A stretch of 64,000 nt of DNA from Pseudonocardia sp. HH130630-07 (GTDB taxonomy: Bacteria > Actinomycetota > Actinomycetes > Mycobacteriales > Pseudonocardiaceae): the NCBI RefSeq assembly GCF_001698125.1, contig NZ_CP013854.1, positions 1,488,001-1,552,000 on the forward strand, given 5' to 3'. How positions within the stretch are numbered: position 1 is the stretch's first letter; each line of letters starts with the position of its first letter. Shown here piece after piece: positions 34,733 to 44,317 of the stretch. Below the pieces are notes generated by a model, which saw nothing but the letters and a program-made list of their open reading frames with translations, made no database searches and was not told the origin of the DNA. The position numbers and the translations under genes are program-made.

Positions 34733-35926
34733 TCAGCCGACCCGCGCGGGTTCCCGGCGGGCGTCGACCGCGGCGCTGCGGCCCGCGACGAGCGCGACAC
34801 CCAGCCCGAGCACGGCCAGCCCGGCCGCGACCACGTTCGGCGACGCGAGCCCGTGGCCGGCGGCGATCGCCGCACCGCCCAGCGCCGCCCCGATCGCGTT
34901 CGCCACGTTGAACGCCGCCTGGTTGGCACCGGAGGCGAGGTGCGGCGCGTCCCCGGCGGCGTTGATGACCCGCAGCTGGACCGGCGGGACGATCGCGAAC
35001 GTCGTCACGGCCAGGGTGAACAGCGCCACGACCGCCGTCGCCTGGTTCTGCAGTGCCGGGACGAACAGCAGCGACACGACCGCGGTCGCGGCCAGCCCGC
35101 CGTAGATCGTCGGCATCGTGGCGATGTCGGCCAGCCGCGCGCCGACGACGTTGCCCACCGTCATGCCGATGCCGAACACCGCCAGCAGCAGGGTGACCTC
35201 GGTCGGGGTGAATCCGGCGATCCCGGTGAGCATCGGGGTGATGTAGCTGTAGGTCGCGAACAGCGCCGCGCCGCCGACCGTCCCGACCAGCAGCGTCATC
35301 CACACCGGGCGGCGCACGAGCGCCCGGAACTCGTTCGCGAGCCGGGCCGGGGCGGCGCTGCGGACGTCCGGGACGCACACCGCGACCGCCAGCGCGGCCA
35401 CCGCCGCGATCAGCCCGACGACGGCGAACACCCAGCGCCAGCCGACCTGCTGGCCGATCAGCGTCCCCACCGGCACACCGGCCACGTTGGCCAGGGTCAG
35501 CCCGGAGACCATCACCGCGATCGCGCGGGCCCGGCGGGTCCTGGCGACCAGCCCGCCGGCGACGACGGCGCCGATCCCGAAGAACGCGCCGTGCGGCAGC
35601 CCGGCGAGGAACCGGGTGACGAGCACCGGCAGGTAGCCGGGCACGAGCGCCGAGGCGAGGTTGAACGCGGCGTAGCCGCCCATCAGCGCGATCAGCACGG
35701 CCTTGCGCGGGAACCGGTTGGCGGCGGCGATGAGCAGCGGCGCCCCGACGACGACACCGAGCGCGTAGGCGGAGATCAACCGCCCGGCACCCGGGATATC
35801 GACGCCGAGCCCGCCGGCGACGTCGGGCAGCAGACCCATGATCACGAACTCGCCGGTGCCGATGGCGAAGGCGCCGACGGCGAGCGCGGCGAGCGCGAGT
35901 GACGGACGAGTGGTGACGGCAGACAT
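34733..35926 (-). CDS. DHA1-type MFS exporter (AraJ/Cmx-like)
   Basis: A 397-residue twelve-helix transporter from the ATG at 35926. Motifs are ALAALAVGAFAIGTGEFVIMGLLPDVA in helix 1, ANRFPRKAVLIALMGGYAAF (motif A loop), RFLAGLPHGAFFGIGAVVAG and GVPVGTLIGQQVGWRWVFAVVGL (motif C-like GVPVGT), characteristic of AraJ/chloramphenicol-resistance-type proton-coupled exporters. Likely exports drugs or sugars; no specific substrate can be inferred. It converges on the SGNH gene with 21 bp between stops. Confidence 0.9.
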   Translation of the reverse strand: MSAVTTRPSLALAALAVGAFAIGTGEFVIMGLLPDVAGGLGVDIPGAGRLISAYALGVVVGAPLLIAAANRFPRKAVLIALMGGYAAFNLASALVPGYLPVLVTRFLAGLPHGAFFGIGAVVAGGLVARTRRARAIAVMVSGLTLANVAGVPVGTLIGQQVGWRWVFAVVGLIAAVAALAVAVCVPDVRSAAPARLANEFRALVRRPVWMTLLVGTVGGAALFATYSYITPMLTGIAGFTPTEVTLLLAVFGIGMTVGNVVGARLADIATMPTIYGGLAATAVVSLLFVPALQNQATAVVALFTLAVTTFAIVPPVQLRVINAAGDAPHLASGANQAAFNVANAIGAALGGAAIAAGHGLASPNVVAAGLAVLGLGVALVAGRSAAVDARREPARVG

Positions 35927-36090
35927 CAGCGGAGGACTTCCCGGACGGAGACGAGGAGGGAGCCGGCGCGGGCCCCCGGAGGACGCGCGCACCACTGCGC
36001 GAATATCGACGTTAGACGAGGAAAGTCCGTGATCGCCAGCCGTCGACGGTGTCCCGTGCGTCACGACCGGACGCCTGGTTGGGTGGGCCG

Positions 36091-36891
36091 ATGGCGATCC
36101 GGAAGCTGCCCCGCAAGATCTACGAGCCCGAGCTGCTGCGCCTGCAGGGCGAGCTGCTGAAGATGCAGGAGTGGGTCCGGGCGTCCGGGGCGCGGGTCGT
36201 CGTCGTCTTCGAGGGCCGGGACGCGGCCGGCAAGGGCGGCGCCATCCAGCGGGTGAGCCAGTACCTCAACCCCCGGTTCTGCCGGACCGTGGCGCTCCCG
36301 GCGCCGACCGAGCGCCAGCGCGGGCAGTGGTACTTCCAGCGTTACGTCGAGCACCTGCCGGCCGCCGGGGAGATCGTGCTGCTGGACCGGTCCTGGTACA
36401 ACCGCGCCGGCGTCGAGCGGGTGATGGGGTTCTGCACCGAGGCCGAGTACCGGCGGTTCCTGCGCCAGGCGCCGGTGTTCGAGCAGCTGCTCGTCGAAGA
36501 CGGCGTCCACCTGCTCAAGTACTGGTTCTCGGTCAGCGCCGACGAGCAGGCGAAGCGCTTCGCCGAACGGCTGGAGAACCCGCTGAAGCAGTGGAAGCTG
36601 TCCCCGATGGACCTGGAGTCGATGACCCGCTGGGACGACTACTCCCGGGCCCGCGACGACATGCTCGTCCACACCGACACCGAGCACGCGCCGTGGTGGA
36701 TCGTCGAGGCCGAGCAGAAGCGCAACGCCCGGATCAACATGATCCACCACCTGCTGTCGTCGGTCCCGTGGGAGCCGGTGTCCCGCCAGGTGTTGACGCT
36801 GCCGGAACGGGCGCCGTCGAGCGGCTACGAGCGCCCGTCCCGGGAGGTGCAGCGGGACGTGCCGGACCACGCGGCCGCCCTGCTGGGGTGA
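36091..36891 (+). CDS. ppk2: Polyphosphate kinase 2
   Basis: A 266-residue PPK2 enzyme that transfers phosphate between polyphosphate and nucleotides. It carries Walker A VVFEGRDAAGKGGAIQR, the substrate segment QRGQWYFQRYVEHLPAAGEIVLLDRSWYNRAGVERVMGF (Walker B LLDRSWYNR and lid-like RAGVERVMGF), then LKYWFSVSADEQAKRF and the C-terminal MDLESMTRWDDYSRARDDML. Single-domain PPK2 of this size usually phosphorylates NDP to NTP or uses GTP/polyP. The ATG at 36091 (MAIRKLPRKIYEPELL) is used; the open frame at 36049 adds unsupported residues. Confidence 0.94.
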   Translation: MAIRKLPRKIYEPELLRLQGELLKMQEWVRASGARVVVVFEGRDAAGKGGAIQRVSQYLNPRFCRTVALPAPTERQRGQWYFQRYVEHLPAAGEIVLLDRSWYNRAGVERVMGFCTEAEYRRFLRQAPVFEQLLVEDGVHLLKYWFSVSADEQAKRFAERLENPLKQWKLSPMDLESMTRWDDYSRARDDMLVHTDTEHAPWWIVEAEQKRNARINMIHHLLSSVPWEPVSRQVLTLPERAPSSGYERPSREVQRDVPDHAAALLG

Positions 36892-37086
36892 CCGCCCCGG
36901 CTCACACCTTCTCGGTGGTCCGGTTGCGGCGCAGGACCAGCAGCCGGGCCAGCGGCGCGGCGACGACGGCCAGCACGACCAGCCCCCACACCGTGACCGA
37001 GATCGGCGAGCCGAACACCATGTCCCCCACGCTGCCGCGGCTGAGCGAGAGTCCCTGACGCAGGTAGGTCTCCAGGAACGGCCCTA

Positions 37087-38028
37087 GGGCGTGTCTCCCA
37101 AATGGGCGGAGCGGGGTGCGCGATGCTTGATCGGTGCCGCGTACCGCTGTCCTGACTGATGCCCAGTGGGCCCGTCTGGCGCCGCTGTTGCCCTCCTCCG
37201 AGGGTCGTCGCGGGCGCCCGTTCCGCGATGACCGCCGGGTGATCGAGGGGATCATCTACCGGTATCGGTGCGGGCTTCCCTGGCGCGACGTCCCAGCCGA
37301 GTTCGGGCCGTGGCAGACGTTGTGGAAGCGGCACCGCCGCTACAGCGGCGACGGCACCTGGGACCACATCCTGGCTGCTCTTCTGGTCGAGGCCGACGCC
37401 GCCGAGGTGCTCGGGTGGGCGGTCAGCGTGGACTCCACGATCATCCGTGCCCACCAGCACGCCGCGACCCTCAAGCGCGACACAGGGGGCCGGATCGAAC
37501 TACACGAATCTGCTCGCCGAACCAGCAGATCACGCGCTGGGACGGTCCCGCGGAGGGCTGTCGACGAAGATCCACCAGCTCGTTGACGGGCACGGCCGCC
37601 CGCTGGTGGTCCTCCTCGGCCCCGGCCAGGGCGGCGACTCGCCAATGTTTCCGCACCTGATGGCGCGCCTGAGCATCGCCCGACCGGGCCCGGGACGACC
37701 CCGGACCCGGCCTGAACGCGTGCGCGCGGACAAGGCCTACTCCTCACGCGCGATCCGCCGGCACCTGCGCGAGCGCCGGATCATCGCTGTCATTCCGGAG
37801 CCCTCTGACCAGCAGGGACACCGCAAACGACGCGGCTCACGCGGCGGCCGACCGCCCGCATTCGATCCGGTCGACTACCGAAACCGCAACGTCGTCGAGC
37901 GCGGGTTCTGCCACGTCAAGCAGTGGCGCGGGCTGGCCACCCGTTACGACAAGCTCGCCCTGACCTTCCGCGGCGGCGCCGTCCTGAAGGCGATCGTCAC
38001 CTGGCTCCGCGCATTGGGAGACACACCC
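37087..38028. mobile_element. IS5-family (IS427-group-like) insertion sequence
   Basis: A 942-bp element. Its ends are near-perfect inverted repeats, GGGCGTGTCTCCCAAATG on the left and GGGTGTGTCTCCCAATGC (reverse complement) on the right, flanked on both sides by a duplicated TA target (37085-37086 and 38029-38030, within CTAG-like context). It carries one transposase gene in two overlapping frames. It lies inside tctA and its exact removal repairs that gene, which points to a recent insertion. Confidence 0.92.
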
Positions 38029-38031
38029 TAG
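37134..38031 (+). CDS. IS5-family DDE transposase in two frames (programmed frameshift)
   Basis: The first frame starts at GTG 37134 (VPRTAVLTDAQWARLAPLLP), contains GLPWRDVPAEFGPWQTLWKRH and the first catalytic Asp in SVDSTIIRAHQHAA. Around 37480-37500 (at ACAGGGGGCC) the homology passes to the +1 frame, which reads GAGSNYTNLLAEPADHALGR, GLSTKIHQLVDGHGRPLVV, the second Asp in VRADKAYSSRAIR and the Glu in NVVERGFCHVKQWRGLATRY. This split layout is usual for the group and is probably programmed. The stop codon TAG (38029-38031) is made from the duplicated TA of the target plus the next G of tctA. Confidence 0.9.
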
Positions 38032-39375
38032 GGCGACGCCGAGGATCAGCGGCGCCATCTGGAAGTCGTAGAGCCGCAGCACGTAGCCGATCAGACCGAA
38101 GACCACCAGCAGGTAGACGTCGAGCATGCTGTTGTTGACGCTGTAGGCACCGACGACGGAGATCGCGACGATGCCGGTCACCAGCAGGTGCTGCGGCATG
38201 CTGAGCAGCCGGACCCACACCCCGATCATCGGGATGTTCAGCACCACCAGCATGAGGTTGCCCAGGAAGATCGAGGCGATGACGCCCCAGAAGATGTCGG
38301 GGTTGTCCTGGATCAGCGTCGGGCCGGGCTGCACCCCGTGGATCAGCATCGCCGACAGCACCAGCGCCAGCGTGCTGGAGAACGGGATGCCCAGCGTCAG
38401 GATCGGCACGATGCTGGAGGTCGACGCCGCGTTGTTGGCCGCCTCCGGCCCGGACACGCCCTCGATCTCGCCGGTCCCGAACCGGGACGGGTGCTTCGAG
38501 ACGCTCTTCTCCACCTTGTAGGACGCGAACGCCGACATCGCCGCCGACGGCCCCGGCAGCAGCCCGAGGAACGCCCCGATCCCGGTGCCGCGCAGCCAGG
38601 GCGCGACCGACCGGCGGAGCTCCTCGCGGGACGGGAGCAGGTCCCGCGCCCGGACCCGGGTCCGGTCCCCGCGCGGCCGGGCACCGGAGACCAGGAACAG
38701 CAGCTCCGCGAGCCCGAACGCACCCACCGCCACCGGGACCAGTCCGATGCCCTGGCTCAGGTCACCGCTGCCGAAGGTGAACCGGGACAGCGCCGTCACC
38801 GGCTCCTGTCCCACCGTGGCCACCGCCATGCCCAGCCCGAGCGGGAGCAGGTTGCTGTTCAGGCCGCCGCCGGACACCGTCGAGAGCACCAACAGGCTGC
38901 CCGCGACCAGCGCGAACAACTCGGCCGGGCCGAACATCAGGCCGATCGAGGCCAGCAGCGGGGAGAAGAAGGTGACCACGACCGCGGTGATCGTCCCGGC
39001 GACGAACGACCCGATCGTCGTGATGCCGAGCACCGGTCCTGCCCGGCCCTTCCTGGCCAGCTCGTAGCCGTCCATCGCGGCGACCACCGACGCGGCCTCG
39101 CCGGGGACCTTGAGCAGGATCGAGGTGATCGACCCGCCGTACATGGCCCCGTAGTAGATGCCGGCGATCATGATGATGCCGGTCTCCGGGTTGTCCAGGG
39201 TGAAGGTCAGCGGCAGGACGAGTGCCGCCCCGGCCACCGTCCCCAGTCCGGGCAGCACCCCGGTCAGCATGCCCAGCAGCACGCCGAGGAACGCGGCGCC
39301 GAGGTTGATCGGCAGCAGGGCGACGGACAGGCCGTGCATCAGGCCGTCGAGGGTTTCCACAGGTCTCGCCTCCGC

Positions 39376-39954
39376 TCAGATCTCAGCGACGCCGTCGGGC
39401 ATGGACACTCCGAGCGCGGTCACGAACAGCAGGTGCACGGCCACGCCCATGGCGACGCCGGCGAGCACCGACCACAGCCAGGACCGTCCGCTCAGCACCC
39501 GCAGCAGCCCGACGCAGAACAGCGCGGTCGTGACCAGGTGCCCCAGCAGCGGGAGCACGAGGACGTAGCCCACCGTCGCGGCGACGAGCACGACCGCCTT
39601 GGTGCGCCCGTCACCACGCGGCAGGTCGACCGGTTCCCGCCCGCCGCTGCGCAGCTCCTCGACGATCGTCGCCAGGCAGGCGACGGCGAGGAACGCACCG
39701 ACCGCGAGCGGGAACACCGCCGGACCGGGTTGCTCCGGGGTGCCGAGCGACAGCGCGGCCGCCTGGCTGAGGTAGCCCAGCGCGAACACCAGGACGACGG
39801 CCGCGGTCACGGCACGTCCCCGCCGGCCTCCGGCCGCCGCCGTGCCGGGCCCGCCCTGCGGCGCCGGGCCCTGGTCCGCGCCCGCTACGCGGCCGGGCCC
39901 GTCGCCCGTACCCGGGGCCGGTGCGGGGCCGGAGGCCGGGACGGAGCCCGTCAT
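39376..39954 (-). CDS. tctB: TctB small permease subunit
   Basis: A 192-residue membrane protein with a Gly/Pro-rich N-terminal region of about 45 residues and four helices: AVTAAVVLVFALGYLSQAAAL, PLAVGAFLAVACLATIVEEL, AVVLVAATVGYVLVLPLLGHLVTTALFCVGLL and WSVLAGVAMGVAVHLLFVTALGVSMP. This is the small subunit pattern of the tripartite tricarboxylate transporters. It lies 15 bp before tctA and overlaps the end of tctC by 4 bp, in the gene order tctC-tctB-tctA. Confidence 0.88.
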   Translation of the reverse strand: MTGSVPASGPAPAPGTGDGPGRVAGADQGPAPQGGPGTAAAGGRRGRAVTAAVVLVFALGYLSQAAALSLGTPEQPGPAVFPLAVGAFLAVACLATIVEELRSGGREPVDLPRGDGRTKAVVLVAATVGYVLVLPLLGHLVTTALFCVGLLRVLSGRSWLWSVLAGVAMGVAVHLLFVTALGVSMPDGVAEI

Positions 39955-40937
39955 CCGGCCTGCTCGAGCAGCCCGGTCCGCTCCAGCAGCGCGGCGTACG
40001 CGTCGCGGGTCCGGTCGATCGTCGCCTGGTACTCCTGCGGGTCCTGCGGGCGCGGGCGCAGACCGCGCTCCCGCACGAACGTCTGGAACTCCTCGCTGCC
40101 GGCCACCGTGGTCGTCGCGGCGACCAGCCGGTCGCGCACCTGGGGCGGCAGCCCGCGCGGTGCGCCGATGCCGACCACCTCGGGGGTGTCGCCGATGTCC
40201 AGTCCCAGCTCCGAGGTCGGCACCGCTCCCGGCGCCGCGGCGAACGGCTCGTCACCGAAGGTTGCGAGCACCCGGATGTTGCCGGCGGCCACGTCACCGG
40301 CGAACGTCGCGGCCCGCCCGACGACGGCGTCCACCTGCCCGCCGACGAGTGCCTTGAACGCCTCCGCCCCACCGCCGCCGAACGCGACGGACTGGATGTC
40401 CACATCGGCCGCATCGGCGAGCTTGCGAATCTCCAGGTCGGTCACGGCCAGCGCGCCGGAGTTCGCCACCTGGACGGTGCCCGGGTTGGCGCGGGCGTCG
40501 TCGAGGAACTCCTGCGCGCTCTGCCACGGCGCGTCCGCGCGGACGGCCAGGTTGGCGGGCTGGTCGGCGATCCCGGCGAGCAGCTCGGCGTCACCCGGTT
40601 CGTACGGGAGCTCCTGGAGCAGCGGGGTCAGCGCCAGCGCGCTGTCGATGAACATGCCGATCGTGTAGCCGTCCGGATCGGACTGCAGCACGTTGTTGGT
40701 GCCCACGGTCGTCCCGCCGCCGTCGCGGTTCTCGACGACGACCGGCACCCCCAGCTCGGCCTCCAGCTGGCGGGCGAACTGCCGGGCGACCGGATCGGTC
40801 GACCCACCGGGCGACGCCGGGACGATGAACGTGATGTCGTCCTCGGGATAGGCCCCGGGATCGGGCGCCCCGCACCCTGCGGCGAACGCCAGTGCGGCGC
40901 ACGCGACGATGGAGACCACCACTCTGTGGATCTTCAT
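39951..40937 (-). CDS. tctC: TctC-type substrate-binding lipoprotein
   Basis: A 328-residue periplasmic-type binding protein, lipidated (MKIHRVVVSIVACAALAFAAGC with lipobox AAGC). The mature part carries DITFIVPASPGGSTDPVARQFARQL and VENRDGGGTTVGTNNVLQSDPDGYTI, the signature start of the Bug/TctC family, which binds dicarboxylates, tricarboxylates or related acids. The ATG at 40937 lies two bases after the lyase stop (TAGGAATG). It hands substrate to TctA/TctB, but TctA is broken here. Confidence 0.92.
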   Translation of the reverse strand: MKIHRVVVSIVACAALAFAAGCGAPDPGAYPEDDITFIVPASPGGSTDPVARQFARQLEAELGVPVVVENRDGGGTTVGTNNVLQSDPDGYTIGMFIDSALALTPLLQELPYEPGDAELLAGIADQPANLAVRADAPWQSAQEFLDDARANPGTVQVANSGALAVTDLEIRKLADAADVDIQSVAFGGGGAEAFKALVGGQVDAVVGRAATFAGDVAAGNIRVLATFGDEPFAAAPGAVPTSELGLDIGDTPEVVGIGAPRGLPPQVRDRLVAATTTVAGSEEFQTFVRERGLRPRPQDPQEYQATIDRTRDAYAALLERTGLLEQAG

Positions 40938-40939
40938 TC

Positions 40940-41811
40940 CTACCTCCCAGCGGCGTAGCGTCGCTCCGCCTCGTCGAACTCCGGCTTGCCGACCAGCCGC
41001 TGGCGCTCGGCCCACGGCAGGACGAGGTCTCGGGTACGGCTCATGTCCCCCGTGTCGCGCAGCAGCGTCAGTGCCTCGCGCATCCCGTGCAGCGACGCCT
41101 GGAGGGCGACGTTGGCGAACAGCGCGATCCCGTAGCCATGGCGGCGAGATCGGCGCGGTCCACGATCGGCGTCCGCCCGCCCTCGACCAGGTTCGCCACC
41201 AGCGGGACGCCGGGCAGCAGCCCGGGCACCGCCTCCAGCTGCGCCCGGTCCGCGGGGCCCTCGACGAACACCACGTCGGCCCCGGCCTCGCGGTAGGCGT
41301 GCGCCCGCTCGATCGCGTCGTCGAACCCGACCGCGTTGATGGCGTCGGTGCGGGCGATCAGCAGCAGGTCACCGGCACGGGTGTCCACGGCGGCCCGGAC
41401 CTTCTGCACCATCTCCGACCGGCTGATCACGGTCTGGCCGTCGAAGTGCCCGCACCGCTTGGGTGACTCCTGGTCCTCCAGCTGGATCGCGGCCGCCCCG
41501 GCGCGTTCGAGCAGCCGGACCGTCCGCTGCACCCCGAGCGCGTTGCCGAAGCCGGTATCGGCGTCGACGATCACCGGGATCGACACGGACTCGGCGATCG
41601 CCCGTACGTGCCCGGCGAGCTCGGTGAGCGACACCAGCCCGATGTCCGGTACGCCCAGGTAGGTGTTGGCAACACCGGCGCCGGTGACGTAGACCGTGCC
41701 GAAGCCGAGGTCCTCGACCAGCCGGGCGGTCAGCGCGTTGGAGGCGCCGATCGCCGGGGTCGCCGACCCGGGTGCGACGAGTGCGTGCAGCGGGTTGCCC
41801 GTGTCGGTCAC
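40940..41811 (-). pseudogene. Isocitrate lyase/PEP mutase superfamily lyase with a late frameshift
   Basis: From the GTG at 41811 the frame encodes GSATPAIGASNALTARLVEDLGF, TVYVTGAGVANTYLGVPDIGL, PVIVDADTGFGNALGVQRTVRLLE, IQLEDQESPKRCGH and DLLLIARTDA, the metal and substrate loops of the 2-methylisocitrate-lyase/oxaloacetate-decarboxylase group. After RADLAAM at about 41136 one base is missing: the homologous continuation GYGIALFANVALQASLHGMR runs in the next frame to the stop at 40940, while the original frame ends at 41068. Repaired, the protein is about 290 residues, the usual length. The lost part swaps into the partner subunit in this family, so activity is doubtful. It overlaps prpF by 4 bp. 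Confidence 0.88.
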
Positions 41812-42872
41812 GGTCGTTCCTCTCCGTGGGGGACCTGCGCGGTCCCGGTCAGCAGGGTGCGCGCGGTCCCGGTGACGCCGACGGAGCCGATCCGCCGTCC
41901 CGCGGCCGCGCCGTGCGCGTCGGTGCGGACCTCCAGCACGCCGCGCAGGTGTCCCACCCGGACGGTCGCCGGGCCGGGGCCGGTCACCCCGCCCGCGACG
42001 TCGCAGGCGACGGTCCCGGCGATCCGGCTCGCCGCGGCGACGCACATCGCCGAGGTTCCCGGTACCGCGTGGTGCACCCGTTGCAGCGAGACGCTGCGCG
42101 TCTCGACGTCGCGGTCCGACGACCGCGGGCCGGCCAGGATCGCGATCCGCGGCACCGCCCGGCTGGGACCGCCGGGACCGGTGTGGCCCAGCTCCGCGGC
42201 CAGCTCGGCGCGTACCCGTTCCAGGTCGGCGAGCAGCTCGGTGTCCGCGGCCAGCGCCGCGCGGGACTCGTGGCCGGTGCGGCCGAGGTCCTCGGCGCGC
42301 ACCATCAGCACCGGCGAGGTGACGTCGGCGACGGTCACCGGCAACGTCCCGCGCCGCCACCGCCAGTGGTCGACGGCCGAGCCGGTCGGCAGCGCGTGCC
42401 GGCCGTCCGCACCGGCCGGGTCCAGGTGGTCGACGTCGACGGACGTTCCCGTCGGGTACGGCCCCGGCCCCGGTCCCGGACGCGCCGTCGAGACGAGGAT
42501 CCGTCCGGTGTTGAGGTTGCGCAGCCGGACGGCGCCGGGCGCGGCGAGGCCGCGCTCGATCCCCCACGGCCCGACCGCGTAGGACAGGTTGCCGCAGTTG
42601 CCCGAGTCGTCGACGACCGGCTCGTCGATCCCGACCTGCAGGAACAGGTAGTCGAGGTCGGCGCCGGGTGCGGTGGACGCCCGGACCGCCACGAGCTTGC
42701 TGGTCGAGGAGTGCCCACCGCCGAGCCCGTCGACCTGCATGGGGTCGGGCGTGCCCAGCAGCGCGAGCACCAGCCGGTCGCGCTCGGCCCGGCCGGTGGG
42801 CAGGTCGTCGAGGTGCACGAACACCCCGCGGCTCGTCCCGCCCCGGACCAGGTCGGCCCGGATGCCGGTCAT
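41808..42872 (-). CDS. PrpF-family isomerase (aconitate/oxalomesaconate isomerase type)
   Basis: A 354-residue protein of the PrpF/DAP-epimerase-like fold: ADLVRGGTSRGVFVHLDDLP, VDGLGGGHSSTSKLVAV, the Cys-bearing DSGNCGNLSYAVGPW (catalytic Cys region), and HHAVPGTSAMCVAAASRIAG (second half). The family includes the trans-aconitate isomerase of the methylcitrate route and 4-oxalomesaconate tautomerase of gallate breakdown. Here its neighbours (lyase, flavoprotein, Tct transporter) suggest a tricarboxylic acid with a double bond. Start at ATG 42872, overlapping the flavoprotein gene as ATGA. Confidence 0.9.
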   Translation of the reverse strand: MTGIRADLVRGGTSRGVFVHLDDLPTGRAERDRLVLALLGTPDPMQVDGLGGGHSSTSKLVAVRASTAPGADLDYLFLQVGIDEPVVDDSGNCGNLSYAVGPWGIERGLAAPGAVRLRNLNTGRILVSTARPGPGPGPYPTGTSVDVDHLDPAGADGRHALPTGSAVDHWRWRRGTLPVTVADVTSPVLMVRAEDLGRTGHESRAALAADTELLADLERVRAELAAELGHTGPGGPSRAVPRIAILAGPRSSDRDVETRSVSLQRVHHAVPGTSAMCVAAASRIAGTVACDVAGGVTGPGPATVRVGHLRGVLEVRTDAHGAAAGRRIGSVGVTGTARTLLTGTAQVPHGEERP

Positions 42873-44317
42873 CCGCCGCTCCCGGTCGCCGGTGACCGCG
42901 CCGCGCTCCGGGCGCCGACCGCGTCCCGCGCCGCCTCCCGGCCGAACACCAGCGAGCGCAGCACCGAGGTCGCCCCCGGGTACTTGCGGTGGTAGACGCC
43001 GGTCATCTCCCCGGCCGCCCAGAGCCCGTCGATCCGGTTGCCGTCGCCGTCGAGTACCCGGGCGGCGGTGTCGACCGCGATCCCGCCGAAGGTGAAGCAC
43101 ACGGCGGTCGCGACCGGGTAGGCCACGAACGGCGGCTCGGCGACGGCCCGGGCCCAGTTCGACTTCGGCGGCCGGACCCCGGTGGTGGCCAGACCGTCGG
43201 CGACGGTCGGGTCGAAGCCGGGTTCGCCGTCCGGCACACCGGCGTTGTAGGCGGCGACGGTGGCCGCCAGCGCCGTCTCGTCGACGTCGAGCACCCGGGC
43301 CAGCTCGGCCAGGGTGTCGCAGCGGTAGGGCGGCTGGTCGGACAGCACGGCCCTGGCGAAGCCCGGCAGCTCCGGGAGCCTGCGGTCCCCGACGAGGTAG
43401 GAGATGTTGCCGGGCTGGGCGAAGATCGCCCGGCAGACGTCCTCGTAGATCTCGTCGACGGTGCTCGACGCCTCGTCGACGAACCGCTCGCCGTCGGCGT
43501 TGACCAGGATCCCGTACGGGAAGGTCATGACGACCGGCTCGGCGATCCGCGATCGCGGGTCCACCGGCTCGCCGTGGAAGTTGCCCCACTCCCCGGCCGG
43601 CGCCGCGCCGGCGCCGATCGCCATCCCGATCCCCTCGCCGCGGTTGAACGTGCCGCCGCGGGCGACCGGCTTCAGGAACTCGGCGTTCTCGCCGAAGTGC
43701 TCGGTCATCAGCTGCGGGTTGCCCTCGTACCCGCCGCTGGCGAGGATCACCGCCGGTGCGCGCAGCTCCGCGGCGACGCCGCCGGGGCCGGTGGTCCGGA
43801 GCCCGACGACCCGGGTCGGGGAACCGTCGTCGCCGGTCAGGAGCTCGACGGCGGTCGTCTCGTAGCGGAACTCGACGCCGAGCCGTCCGGCGGCCTCGGC
43901 CAGGCGCTCGACGATCGCGCCGCCACCCCCGGCGATGCCGAGCCGGGGTCGCCGCGCGGTCAGGAAGAACATCGGGACCATCTCGAAGCGGACGCCGTGC
44001 CCGGCCAGCCACTCCAGGGTGTCCGGCGCCAGCTCGCGCAACCGCCGGACGTAGCCCGGGTCGGCGGCACCGCCGGTGAAGGCGGCGAAGTCGTCCTCGA
44101 AGCCGTCGGCGGGCCGGAGGTCCTCCCCCACCCGGAAGAAGGCGCTGGACCAGCGGGTGTTGCCGCCGCGCTCGGTCTCGCGGCTGCGCTCGAGGACGAC
44201 GACGCGGGCGTCCGGCCGCTCCTCCTTCGCGCTGACCGCGGCGGCCAGCCCGGCCGCGCCGCAGCCGACGACCAGGACGTCGGCGTCCGGCTCAGGTACG
44301 CAGGGCGAACGGGTCAC
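42869..44317 (-). CDS. FAD-dependent fumarate-reductase/tricarballylate-dehydrogenase-type flavoprotein
   Basis: A flavoprotein of about 482 residues. ADVLVVGCGAAGLAAAVSAK is the FAD-binding start, with ERSRETERGGNTRWSSAFF next; later come VILASGGYEGNPQLM, EPVVMTFPYGILVNADGERFVDE and AVCFTFGGIAVDTAARVLDG, then GLWAAGEMTGVYHRKYPGATS. This matches the FAD_binding_2 group containing TcuA (tricarballylate to cis-aconitate) and ketosteroid dehydrogenases. The GTG at 44317 is preferred, within an open frame to 44326; it overlaps the end of the aldehyde dehydrogenase by about 26 bp. With PrpF next to it, an aconitate-type product is plausible. Confidence 0.85.
   Translation of the reverse strand: MTRSPCVPEPDADVLVVGCGAAGLAAAVSAKEERPDARVVVLERSRETERGGNTRWSSAFFRVGEDLRPADGFEDDFAAFTGGAADPGYVRRLRELAPDTLEWLAGHGVRFEMVPMFFLTARRPRLGIAGGGGAIVERLAEAAGRLGVEFRYETTAVELLTGDDGSPTRVVGLRTTGPGGVAAELRAPAVILASGGYEGNPQLMTEHFGENAEFLKPVARGGTFNRGEGIGMAIGAGAAPAGEWGNFHGEPVDPRSRIAEPVVMTFPYGILVNADGERFVDEASSTVDEIYEDVCRAIFAQPGNISYLVGDRRLPELPGFARAVLSDQPPYRCDTLAELARVLDVDETALAATVAAYNAGVPDGEPGFDPTVADGLATTGVRPPKSNWARAVAEPPFVAYPVATAVCFTFGGIAVDTAARVLDGDGNRIDGLWAAGEMTGVYHRKYPGATSVLRSLVFGREAARDAVGARSAARSPATGSGG

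Larger units (their letters stand above)
36902..39360 (-). pseudogene. tctA: TctA permease of a tripartite tricarboxylate transporter, split by an IS element
   Basis: Reading down from the ATG at 39360, the gene encodes the large 12-helix TctA subunit: GAAFLGVLLGMLTGVLPGLG, YGAMYGGSITSILLKVPGEAASV, GIGAFLGLLPGPSAAMSAFASY and SGPEAANNAASTSSIVPILTLGIPFS. At LILGVALG the frame hits an insertion sequence (37087-38028). Removing the element and one TA restores the frame exactly: LILGVALGPFLETYLRQGLS continues to a stop at 36902, giving 504 residues, normal for TctA. The transporter family is binding-protein-dependent and driven by ion gradients; with TctA cut near residue 443 it should not work. 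Confidence 0.93.
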
